Source of the DNA: Actinomycetaceae bacterium TAE3-ERU4
GTDB lineage: Bacteria > Actinomycetota > Actinomycetes > Actinomycetales > Actinomycetaceae
Length of the DNA: 64,000 nucleotides
Reading direction: 5' to 3'
NCBI GenBank assembly: GCA_019218365.1
Contig: JAHUUJ010000004.1
Coordinates: 1-64,000 of the forward strand
Part shown: positions 1-7,557 of the stretch, piece by piece
Layout: every line of letters starts with the position of its first letter
Numbering within the stretch: position 1 is the first letter of the stretch
Notes under the pieces: generated by a model
What the model was told of the DNA's origin: nothing
Seen by the model: only the letters and a program-made list of their open reading frames with translations
Database searches by the model: none
Made by a program: the position numbers and the translations under genes

Positions 1-346
1 CAAAATTACGTGGCCCACGGCTATCACGACGGTCATCGTTCCAACGACGCCCACCACCACGATTATCATCACGGCCACCACGGTTATCGCGACGGTCATC
101 AAAATTACGTGGCCCACGGCTATCACGACGGTCATCGTTCCAACGACGCCCACCACCACGATTATCATCACGGCCACCACGGTTATCGCGACGGTCATCA
201 AAATTACGTGGCCCACGGCTATCACGGCGATCATCGTTCCAACGACGCCCACCACCACGATTATCATCACGGCCACCACGGTTGTCACGGCGGTCATCGT
301 TCCAACGACGCCCACCACCACGGCTCTCGTCACGATCACCACGGTT
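1..346. repeat. 99-bp in-frame tandem repeat
   Basis: Units begin at 1, 100 and 199. The first two (1-99 and 100-198) are identical base for base. The third (199-297) differs at a handful of positions, and a shortened fourth copy fills 298-346. The unit length is a multiple of three, so copy number can change without a frameshift, and all three plus-strand frames stay open through it. Identity of adjacent copies points to recent expansion or homogenisation. The array may extend left of the window. Confidence 0.9.
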
Positions 347-367
347 AAAATTATTGTTATACGCCAC
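1..367 (-). CDS. RGG-repeat low-complexity protein, N-terminal part (runs off the left edge)
   Basis: Minus-strand reading frame opening with GTG at 367-365 and still open at base 1, so only about the first 122 residues are seen. A strong ribosome binding site, AAGGAG at 379-374, lies six bases before the GTG. The protein starts MAYNNNFNRGDRDESRGGG and continues as tandem 33-residue units rich in Arg, Gly, Asp and Asn (RGG, DDRR, GGGRRWNDD, SRGPRNF). Arginines are almost all CGT and glycines mostly GGT, as in well-expressed genes. RGG/RDD-rich segments usually contact RNA. This could be the leader of an RNA-modifying enzyme or helicase, but no folded domain is visible, so no function is assigned. 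The plus-strand frames over the same bases are also open because the repeat contains no stop, but none has a supported start. Confidence 0.72.
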   Translation of the reverse strand, partial: MAYNNNFNRGDRDESRGGGRRWNDDRRDNRGGRDDNRGGGRRWNDDRRDSRGPRNFDDRRDNRGGRDDNRGGGRRWNDDRRDSRGPRNFDDRRDNRGGRDDNRGGGRRWNDDRRDSRGPRNF

Positions 368-480
368 GCTTGGCTCCTTGCGAATTATATTCTTAAGTAG
401 TATTTACCACGCTTATTCTATCGTAACGCTCCAGCCAAAGGCTAAACCTTGGCACAGATGTAAACAAAATCGCTTTAACG

Positions 481-516
481 AAGAAAAAGGCGGGAGTCCT
501 AAATTAGACCCCCGCC
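481..516 (-). terminator. Rho-independent terminator after the response regulator gene
   Basis: Ten-base stem, 489-498 with 507-516, with one mismatch and an 8-base loop. Read on the minus strand it is followed by TTTTTCTT. It lies just beyond the response-regulator stop codon and separates that transcription unit from the RGG-repeat gene. Confidence 0.75.
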
Positions 517-528
517 GCATATATGTAA

Positions 529-1212
529 TTAGTTATCGGTAGGAGTACGCCAACTAGCAACACGCTGGCCTGCTACCCAAGCCGCTACCTGAGTACGCCG
601 CTGCAAGCCCATCTTAGCTAGTAAAGAAGTGATGTGGTTCTTTACTGTCTTTTCCGCAACGCCAAGGCGATCACCGATTTCCCTGTTGGAAAGTCCATCA
701 CCAATTAACATTAGGACTTTACGTTCCGAAGGAGTAAGGTTCGCGGTTGGGTCATTGGCATCAGCTTTACGTGCGGTAATAGTACGTTCATCCAAGAGAA
801 CCTGACCAGAAGCAACCTGACGGACAACATCAGCAATTTCATTACCTCGTACGCTCTTTAGAACAAAAGCTTTCGCACCAGCAGACAAAGCTTCTGCCAA
901 AGCCGAATCATCGTCAAAAGAAGTCAAAATAACAGGCAATGCTCTAGCAGATTCAGCCTTTAACTCACGCAAAATATCAATTCCGGTTCCATCCGGAAGC
1001 TGTAAATCAACCAAAACTACATCCGGGTCAACCAAGCGGGCACGAACTAAAGCATCTGCTACAGTTCCAGCTTCAGCTACTACCTTAAGGTCTTCTGCAC
1101 GCTCGATAATTTCTGCAATCCCGCGACGGACAATCTCATGATCATCAATAATCATCACTGTAATCTGTTTATCACAGTGGTATCCATTATTTTTATTCAC
1201 GTGCACCATCAT
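529..1212 (-). CDS. NarL/DevR-type response regulator, orphan
   Basis: Two-component response regulator of 227 residues. The N-terminal receiver domain (about 17-135) has the acidic pair D23/D24, phospho-acceptor D69 in VDLQLPDG, T97 and K119. The C-terminal LuxR-type helix-turn-helix (about 158-215) includes LTPSERKVL and LSNREIGDRLGV. I chose ATG 1212 because it forms an ATGA overlap with the mutM stop and has AAGGAA just upstream; ATG 1209 is equally possible. No histidine kinase lies in the window, so the partner is elsewhere or absent. It ends the mutM transcription unit and is followed by a terminator. DNA targets cannot be inferred. Confidence 0.88.
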   Translation of the reverse strand: MMVHVNKNNGYHCDKQITVMIIDDHEIVRRGIAEIIERAEDLKVVAEAGTVADALVRARLVDPDVVLVDLQLPDGTGIDILRELKAESARALPVILTSFDDDSALAEALSAGAKAFVLKSVRGNEIADVVRQVASGQVLLDERTITARKADANDPTANLTPSERKVLMLIGDGLSNREIGDRLGVAEKTVKNHITSLLAKMGLQRRTQVAAWVAGQRVASWRTPTDN

Positions 1213-2150
1213 ATATTCCTTGCTACTTTGAGTTCCTGCCTGAATCCTCTCGGCGGCTTTTGACAGTGTATGCAATAAACGTGAGATCTGCCGCCCATAA
1301 CCGCACTTTGTAGTTGCGTAGCACAATTACTACAGGGTTTTCCAGATCGACCGTATACCCGCAAACTTTGCGCATACGTACCTGCATTACCATTTATATC
1401 CACATATAGTGAATCAAACGAGGTGCCGCCTTTTTCTAAGGAAATTAGCATTAATTCCCGTCCTCGAACTAAAATTTCTTCTATCTTTTTAGCGGACAGA
1501 GATGACGCTAATCGTGCACCGTGCACACCGCTTAAAAATAGGGCCTCATCGGCATAAATATTTCCAAATCCAGAAACAATAGACTGGTTTAACAGCACTG
1601 TCTTTATCGCAGATCTACGCTTACGAATTTCAGAGACTACACGCCTGGTTTCGAAAGCTGGATCTAAGATATCGCGGGCAATATGGGCTGCGAGTACGGG
1701 TAAAGCGATACTCTCAGTGCCATATCCAGCAGGAAATCCATCTGTAGTAGACACAGTTTCACAAATCGCTAAGGATCCGAATATTCGCTGGTCAATAAAA
1801 CTCATACTAAAAGAATCCTTACCCTCATCAGATGGAGAGAGGAAAAACCTTGCCCGTTCATGGCGAGCTAAAGGATCTTTCTTAGCGATATTGAGAAAAC
1901 GAAACTGACCGGACATCCCCAAGTGGAAAACGAAAGAATTTCCGTCATCCAATAACGACCACATAAACTTTCCTCTACGCGCTACGTCCTTAATCACGCG
2001 TCCACGTAGTAGTTGAACAAACTCTTCTTGACCACCGGGCTGAGAACGCACTATACGCGGAACAAAAATCTCCACATCCTCAATACGACAGCCACGAATT
2101 CGCGCAGCTAAACCTTTTCTGACGGTCTCTGCCTCAGGTAACTCTGGCAT
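1209..2150 (-). CDS. mutM: Formamidopyrimidine-DNA glycosylase (Fpg/MutM)
   Basis: Bifunctional base-excision repair enzyme that removes 8-oxoguanine and formamidopyrimidines and cleaves the abasic site. The 313-residue protein starts MPELPE, giving the catalytic N-terminal proline (P2) and E3. The helix-two-turn-helix region contains NIYADEALF. The C-terminal zinc finger has cysteines at about 273, 276, 293 and 296. Length is normal to slightly long. It directly follows rnc, as in many actinobacteria, and overlaps the response-regulator start by four bases, which suggests translational coupling. Confidence 0.96.
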   Translation of the reverse strand: MPELPEAETVRKGLAARIRGCRIEDVEIFVPRIVRSQPGGQEEFVQLLRGRVIKDVARRGKFMWSLLDDGNSFVFHLGMSGQFRFLNIAKKDPLARHERARFFLSPSDEGKDSFSMSFIDQRIFGSLAICETVSTTDGFPAGYGTESIALPVLAAHIARDILDPAFETRRVVSEIRKRRSAIKTVLLNQSIVSGFGNIYADEALFLSGVHGARLASSLSAKKIEEILVRGRELMLISLEKGGTSFDSLYVDINGNAGTYAQSLRVYGRSGKPCSNCATQLQSAVMGGRSHVYCIHCQKPPRGFRQELKVARNI

Positions 2151-2153
2151 TCG

Positions 2154-2978
2154 TTACCTACTCTTGGACCTATTATTTAGAACCGGTGCCAAATGCGGAT
2201 AGGTCTCCCCATGTATCCCAGAACCCGTCAGAATTGGCTTATCCTCAATTTTATTTTCAGCACGTAAAAATGCTAATGCTTGAGCTGCTGCTTCTCGTTC
2301 TGCATAGCGTTTAGAAGTTCCGGTTCCTTCACCTAGGGTATCTTCCCCTACGGTAACCACCGCAGTATAGGTCTTACAGTGATCTGGACCAGAGTCAGAA
2401 ATTACATAAACTGGCTCAGGTAACCCCAAATCAGCACAGATTTCCTGTAATGGAGTTTTCGGATCCGTAGCTGCGCCCCGTTCCAAAGCAGAAGAAAGAA
2501 GCGGTTTAAGCTGATGTAAAACTACCTTCCGTGTTACTTCTAAACCTGAAGTCAGGTAAGTAGCACCGATTAAAGCTTCAACCGCATCAGAAAGAATTGA
2601 GTCCTTATCCGCACCGTTACTTTTTCGTTCCCCCTTACCAAGCAAAATATAACGACCGAGCTCAAGAGAACGTCCTACCAGGGCAAGTGCAGGTTGCGAA
2701 ACTGATCCAGCTCGCATCTTAGACAAATGCGATTCTGGACGGTCAGGATAATTTTTGAACAGATACTCAGAGACAATTAGAGACAGGATTGAGTCCCCTA
2801 AGAACTCTAGACGCTCATTATGCGCCAGTCCCCCATTTTCATTTGCGAAAGAACGATGAGTTAAAGCTAAAATCAACAGTTCTGGATCAATCAGGCATCC
2901 CCAGGCGGTAAGAAGCTTAGTTCCTGCTCCAGAAGGCAAAGTACTAAAAGGAAGGTGGATTGGTTCACTCTTGTCCAT
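2154..2978 (-). CDS. rnc: Ribonuclease III
   Basis: Double-strand-specific endoribonuclease for rRNA and mRNA processing, 274 residues. The signature HNERLEFLGDS lies at 53-63, with metal ligands E58, D62, D131 and E134 (in SDAVEALIGA). A double-stranded-RNA-binding domain fills about 174-240. A longer frame reaches 3014, but ATG 2978 has AAGGGG seven bases upstream and is preferred. The start lies inside the 3' end of yceD (14-base overlap). rpmF, usually found between yceD and rnc in actinobacteria, is not here. Confidence 0.95.
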   Translation of the reverse strand: MDKSEPIHLPFSTLPSGAGTKLLTAWGCLIDPELLILALTHRSFANENGGLAHNERLEFLGDSILSLIVSEYLFKNYPDRPESHLSKMRAGSVSQPALALVGRSLELGRYILLGKGERKSNGADKDSILSDAVEALIGATYLTSGLEVTRKVVLHQLKPLLSSALERGAATDPKTPLQEICADLGLPEPVYVISDSGPDHCKTYTAVVTVGEDTLGEGTGTSKRYAEREAAAQALAFLRAENKIEDKPILTGSGIHGETYPHLAPVLNNRSKSR

Positions 2979-3522
2979 CTTTATTCCCCTTAAATAGCAT
3001 CTGTAGTTTTGCAAAACGAGGATCTATTTCCTCATGGGAATGATCAGCTTCAAGTTCTTCGTAGGGAAAACCGCAGTCAGGACACAATCCCTCGCAGTCT
3101 GAATCACATAGAGGCAACAAAGGGAGAGCCAAAATTGCTTCCTCTCGCAAACGAGGTTCTAAATCAATCTGGAATCCATCATGTGTGGGCCACTCAGAGG
3201 CCTCTTCATCACCCTCCGAGAGAGCATTTACGACCTTAGCCTCCGTTGTGTAGTACTCATTTAAGGATACTTCCAAGGTATCAACAAAATCAGTTGCGCA
3301 ACGGGAACACTGTGCTGTCCATTGCAAGGGTAAAGAGACACTTGCCAGTATCCCACCATCAGATGCCGTCAAAGACACATCAGCACCTACAGACTCTGCA
3401 AGATACGAGGCATATTCAGTTTCCCAAGACTCAGGAATTTCAAATACGCATTCACGATACTGCGGAACCTGCGGGTTACGTAATAATTCAGTAACCGGCA
3501 ATACAAATGATGAGTTTGGCAA
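2965..3522 (-). CDS. yceD: YceD/DUF177 family protein
   Basis: Homologue of the YceD/DUF177 family linked to 23S rRNA accumulation in bacteria and plastids; its mechanism is not settled. The 185-residue protein has a central CxxC (C72, C75) and a C-terminal cysteine cluster (C139, C143, C147, C150) before the conserved EEIDPRFAKLQ. The cluster suggests zinc binding. The start is TTG at 3522 with AAGGAG six bases upstream. It lies between the SepIVA homologue and rnc, the usual actinobacterial position, but runs straight into rnc with no rpmF. Confidence 0.87.
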   Translation of the reverse strand: MPNSSFVLPVTELLRNPQVPQYRECVFEIPESWETEYASYLAESVGADVSLTASDGGILASVSLPLQWTAQCSRCATDFVDTLEVSLNEYYTTEAKVVNALSEGDEEASEWPTHDGFQIDLEPRLREEAILALPLLPLCDSDCEGLCPDCGFPYEELEADHSHEEIDPRFAKLQMLFKGNKDGQE

Positions 3523-3546
3523 TCTTTCTCCTTGTTTTAAAGTTAA

Positions 3547-4227
3547 TTAGTCATTGTCAGCTAGATGCGACAAACGTGCATCAATCGCGTCACGTCCACC
3601 AGCTGCAATCTTCGCTACTTCCGAAGCTCGTTTCACTAATTCGTCCATCTGATGACGTGCATATTGATTAGCGTCCACAGTCAGCTTATTAGCTTCGTGC
3701 TCAGCCTGCTTAATTACCTGTTGAGCACGGGAGTTAGCCTCCTGCAAAACTTCTTCCGCAGAGATTAAACGTTCAGCTTGAGCGCGCGCATCTTCGAGAA
3801 TCTGTTGAGCTTGTTCATTGGCGCCCGCAAGGTGTCGCTTAGCTTCTTCTTGCGCGGCAGAACTAATCTGCTCAGCCTGTACTTTAGCATCTTCAACCAT
3901 TGTGTTGGCTTCCATCTGCGACTGCTCAGTAATTCGTTTTGCTTCAGCGGTCGCGTCCGAAAGCCTTGCTTGCGATTCTTCATCAGCGCGCGCGAGAACC
4001 TCGTTAGCCTCAGAGACGATACCATCTGCGTTCTGCACATCACGAGGCAGTGCCTCACGAATTTGTGCAATCAAATCAAGGGCCTGGTCACGATTAATCT
4101 TCGCAAAGGTTCCTAACGGAAAAGTACCAGAGGCACTCTCAAACATATCCTGTAGGCTACCTAAAAGCGACATAGCCGTAGCCTCATCAAAATACAAATT
4201 AGTAGTCTCGTCATCGAAGTTAGACAT
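3547..4227 (-). CDS. sepIVA: SepIVA-like coiled-coil division protein
   Basis: 226-residue protein with a short N-terminal domain (about 1-65) and a long Ala/Glu/Gln-rich coiled coil (about 70-215), without a membrane segment. Composition and location between coaD and yceD match the mycobacterial gene Rv2927c/MSMEG_2416 (SepIVA), a DivIVA-like septum and cell-tip factor. Automatic pipelines often call such proteins F0 ATP synthase subunit b, which the context does not support. Its start overlaps the coaD end by eight bases. Function in this organism is inferred from synteny and architecture. Confidence 0.7.
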   Translation of the reverse strand: MSNFDDETTNLYFDEATAMSLLGSLQDMFESASGTFPLGTFAKINRDQALDLIAQIREALPRDVQNADGIVSEANEVLARADEESQARLSDATAEAKRITEQSQMEANTMVEDAKVQAEQISSAAQEEAKRHLAGANEQAQQILEDARAQAERLISAEEVLQEANSRAQQVIKQAEHEANKLTVDANQYARHQMDELVKRASEVAKIAAGGRDAIDARLSHLADND

Positions 4228-4708
4228 TTTCCCTCTTTCCAGCTTCTATCTTGCTCTTTAGTGCCCGTTCAACGACCTCAGGCACATAGTCCATAAGGTC
4301 AACCCCTAACATGCTTAATTCTTTCACGACGGACGAAGAAATATGTGCATAACACGGGTCACATGGCAAATAGAGAGTTTCAATTTGCCCGATTTTCTGA
4401 TTTATTACCGCTTGAGCATGTTCATACTCAAAATCTAAACCTGTCCGGACACCTTTGACAAGCACATATTCTTCAGGTGGAAAAGAAGCTACTAAAAGTC
4501 CCGAAACTATTTCAACACGAACATTTTCTATATTTTCGGTAGCAAGGGCAATCAACTCGGCCCGTTCTTTAGCTGAAAAAAGATAGTTTTTAGCGGAATT
4601 TTGCGCAACTGCCACCACTACTTCAGAAGCAAGTTTACTGCTCCTTTGCACAATATCTAAATGCCCTAGAGTGAAAGGGTCATAGCTACCCGGTAGAACT
4701 ATTTTCAC
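4220..4708 (-). CDS. coaD: Phosphopantetheine adenylyltransferase
   Basis: Transfers AMP from ATP to 4'-phosphopantetheine, the penultimate step of coenzyme A synthesis. The 162-residue protein has the nucleotidyltransferase motif GSYDPFTLGH at 7-16 (catalytic H16), R88 in GVRTG and the ISSSVVKEL signature at about 123-131. Length is typical. It overlaps the rsmD end by four bases, the common rsmD-coaD pairing. Confidence 0.96.
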   Translation of the reverse strand: MKIVLPGSYDPFTLGHLDIVQRSSKLASEVVVAVAQNSAKNYLFSAKERAELIALATENIENVRVEIVSGLLVASFPPEEYVLVKGVRTGLDFEYEHAQAVINQKIGQIETLYLPCDPCYAHISSSVVKELSMLGVDLMDYVPEVVERALKSKIEAGKRENV

Positions 4709-5289
4709 GAGCTTTCCCCCTCTGCAACATTATCTTTTTCTTTACTAAGTTCCAGGTACCATACCTGAGTATCTCCATAGTTTTTCACATCGAGAACATT
4801 CAGTGATTGTGGCCAACCAGGTTCGCCCGAACGTTTTGCTCGCTCTACCACAAATACAGAATGCTCTTCTAGCCATCCCTGCCCTAGCAAAGTAGCCACC
4901 TGAGATATCTCTTCATTAGACATATCGTAAGGAGGGTCTAAAAAAACTACCTCATAGCTATGCGGAGAACCTAACAGATACTGTTTTATCCCCATCTGGT
5001 GCATTCTGGCCTCACAGGTACCCAAAACAGTTAAATTACGATTTATAGTCCTTGCCGCAACGGAAGAATTATCAACCAAATCTACGATGCGCGCACCGCG
5101 TGAAAGAGCTTCAAGGCCAAGGGCTCCAGACCCCGCACATAAGTCTAAAATCCGACTGTCGGAAAGTAAGTTCCAATGATCCAAACGCGAAAATATAGCC
5201 TCTCTTACACGAGAAGAGGTTGGACGTGTCCCACGAGGCGGAACAGCTAGTTCCCGTCCCCCATATTTGCCAGCAATAATACGAGTCAT
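4705..5289 (-). CDS. rsmD: 16S rRNA (guanine966-N2)-methyltransferase
   Basis: SAM-dependent methyltransferase acting on G966 of 16S rRNA in the 30S subunit. The 194-residue protein has RVREAIF (27-33), the SAM loop LCAGSGALG (50-58) and the catalytic DPPY (118-121). It follows recG by 18 bases and overlaps coaD by four bases in the same operon. Confidence 0.94.
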   Translation of the reverse strand: MTRIIAGKYGGRELAVPPRGTRPTSSRVREAIFSRLDHWNLLSDSRILDLCAGSGALGLEALSRGARIVDLVDNSSVAARTINRNLTVLGTCEARMHQMGIKQYLLGSPHSYEVVFLDPPYDMSNEEISQVATLLGQGWLEEHSVFVVERAKRSGEPGWPQSLNVLDVKNYGDTQVWYLELSKEKDNVAEGESS

Positions 5290-5307
5290 AACAATTAGAG
5301 TAGCCTA

Positions 5308-7557
5308 TTAAGAACGCAAGAGATTTTCTTGTTGCTCTTGTTTCAAAGCAACTTCTATGGAGCGAGCCAAATCCTGATGATTTTTTAGATCCGGATCACT
5401 GGAGATTATCTGTCTAGAAGTAATTCGAGCTTTTTCTATTATCTTTTCGTCCTTTGCAACTGACAAAAACTTCAACCCAGAACTACGGCCAGCTTGGGAG
5501 CTTCCCAAAACATCTCCTTCACGGCGCAATGCCAAATCTGCATCAGCCAATTTAAAGCCATCTAGAGTCTGTGCAAATACTTCCAATCTCTCACGTGAGA
5601 TATCAGCTTGCGTCTGCTTATAAACCGCCATACATATACCCGGCTTACTACCTCGCCCTACTCTTCCCCGAAGCTGGTGTAAAGCCGAAAGACCAAACTG
5701 TTGAGCATCCATAATAACCATCATGGTGGCGTTAGGATTATCTACCCCCACCTCAATCACAGTAGTGGATACTAAAATAGCAATCTTTCCTGAATTAAAG
5801 TCAGCCATAACCTGTTCTTTTTCAGAGTTAGGCATTCTCCCATGTAAGAGACCAACCCCGTATTTTCCCAAACTGGGGTGGTTAACTAAATACTGCGCAA
5901 CCTCCTCAGCCGCCGCTAGCTCAGTTTTTTCAGCAGTCAATATAGCTATTTCAGATACAGACTCATCCTCTGCTGCATCGGCACTTATTCTGGGGCAAAC
6001 TACATAAATCTGGCCGGATTCTTTAATTTCTTCTTCAGCTCTTTCCCACAGTCTTTCCATCCAGCGTTCATTTTCTGCGGGTACTAAATAAGTTTTTATT
6101 TCTTTCCCCGGCCGCGGGCGAGAAGCCAACTTAGATACTTCTAAATCACCAAAAATAGTCATTGCCACAGTACGTGGAATAGGAGTTGCTGTCATAACTA
6201 ACAGGTGCGGCGAGGAATCTGATTTTTCCCTCAATAGTTCTCGTTGTTCCACCCCAAAACGATGCTGTTCATCTACCACAACCAGACCTAAGTGGGGTAT
6301 CTGCACTCCCTCGGATAAAAGAGCATGCGTTCCAATAACTATTGCGGGCTGTCCCGAGGCGAGGATTCCTAAGACGCGACGCTTTTCTGGGGCACTTAAA
6401 GAACCGGTAAGAAGCAAGAGTGGGATGGAGTCAGCATCGGCAAATATGGAATCTCCCCCGGCTAAAGACCCCATCATCTTTCCAATTGTTCGATAGTGCT
6501 GTCTGGCAAGAACTTCAGTCGGAGCTAGCATTGCAGCTTGCTTTCCCGAATCTACTGCACGGGTCATCGCTAAAGTAGCGACAATAGTTTTTCCTGACCC
6601 AACGTCACCTTGCAAAAGTCTTTGCATAGGTAGGGCACTTCCCATATCTTGAGAAATCTGCTTGCCAACTTCTTTTTGTGAGTCTGTTAGCTCCCAGGGT
6701 AAAGCCCGCAAAAGCTTTTCATATATTCCATCTTTTATGGGAGAACATACCGGCGCCTTGCGTTGGTTATACGCATTTCTTAGTCTTGCCAATGTAGTTT
6801 GGGTAATTAGGGCTTCGTCAAAGGCTAAACGTTTACGTGCCGCATACCACTCTTCCTTGGTTGCAGGTTGGTGCAGTCCCCGTAGAGCCTGCAAAGTGGA
6901 GGTCCACTCCCATTTTTCCTGTAGCTCTGGAGAAAGTACCTGGGGGATGTCTCCTTCTCGTAGGGGATTAAGGACTGTAGCTACTGCTCGTTGCGTTACC
7001 CAAGAGGGAAGTCCGGCAGTTTGCGGATAAATAGGAATTGGCCTTTTAGCACGTTCTTGCGCCTGTTCTTCGCTTAGTTCCGAAGCGTCATCATAAAGTG
7101 GGTGAGTAAGCTGCCAGCTTCCTCTATAGGCGCTAACTTTCCCGGAGAAAAGGTGACGAGTGCCCGGCGCTAAGATTCGTGCATGGGTATTGAGCATTCC
7201 TCTATGGCGGGCAAAGAAAGTTGCGTTGATGCTATTTCCCCCATCATGCAAGATGACAGTTAACATCGCACCGGGACGATTACGAAAAGTTCGTGTTTGC
7301 GTATCTATTACTTCTGCAAGAAAAGTAATTTCTTTGCCTTCACATAAATCTTCAATAGCGCTTAATTCCGCCCAAGTTTGTATTTTCCGCGGAGAAAAAT
7401 AAAGTAAATCATGAACCGTTTCTAGATTAAACTTTCTTAGTTTGGCAGCGGTTTTCTGCCCCACTCTACTCTCTAAGGTAGCTCCTAAATCTACTAGAGA
7501 GGAAGAGACTACCAATTCTCCTTTGCGAAGATTTTTCCCACTCTTAGTTTCTACCAT
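5308..7557 (-). CDS. recG: ATP-dependent DNA helicase RecG
   Basis: Superfamily 2 helicase that remodels stalled replication forks and branched DNA. The 749-residue protein has an N-terminal OB-fold wedge domain (about 60-165), Walker A GDVGSGKT (317-324), Walker B DEQH (429-432), the helicase motif MTATPIPRT and the C-terminal HQLRGRVGRG. Length is somewhat above the usual 680-700. Its ATG overlaps the last codons of the upstream DAK2-like gene. The order DAK2-recG-rsmD-coaD is the conserved actinobacterial one. Confidence 0.95.
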   Translation of the reverse strand: MVETKSGKNLRKGELVVSSSLVDLGATLESRVGQKTAAKLRKFNLETVHDLLYFSPRKIQTWAELSAIEDLCEGKEITFLAEVIDTQTRTFRNRPGAMLTVILHDGGNSINATFFARHRGMLNTHARILAPGTRHLFSGKVSAYRGSWQLTHPLYDDASELSEEQAQERAKRPIPIYPQTAGLPSWVTQRAVATVLNPLREGDIPQVLSPELQEKWEWTSTLQALRGLHQPATKEEWYAARKRLAFDEALITQTTLARLRNAYNQRKAPVCSPIKDGIYEKLLRALPWELTDSQKEVGKQISQDMGSALPMQRLLQGDVGSGKTIVATLAMTRAVDSGKQAAMLAPTEVLARQHYRTIGKMMGSLAGGDSIFADADSIPLLLLTGSLSAPEKRRVLGILASGQPAIVIGTHALLSEGVQIPHLGLVVVDEQHRFGVEQRELLREKSDSSPHLLVMTATPIPRTVAMTIFGDLEVSKLASRPRPGKEIKTYLVPAENERWMERLWERAEEEIKESGQIYVVCPRISADAAEDESVSEIAILTAEKTELAAAEEVAQYLVNHPSLGKYGVGLLHGRMPNSEKEQVMADFNSGKIAILVSTTVIEVGVDNPNATMMVIMDAQQFGLSALHQLRGRVGRGSKPGICMAVYKQTQADISRERLEVFAQTLDGFKLADADLALRREGDVLGSSQAGRSSGLKFLSVAKDEKIIEKARITSRQIISSDPDLKNHQDLARSIEVALKQEQQENLLRS

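Noticed and set aside
1-346. CRISPR array
   Set aside because: Units are 99 bp, contiguous without spacers, and coding.
10-348. Plus-strand histidine-rich protein
   Set aside because: No ribosome binding site, and it is an open frame only because the 99-bp repeat has no stop. The minus frame has a strong RBS and start.
282-542. 86-residue plus-strand frame
   Set aside because: Runs from the repeat through the terminator and into the response regulator 3' end; no RBS or family resemblance.
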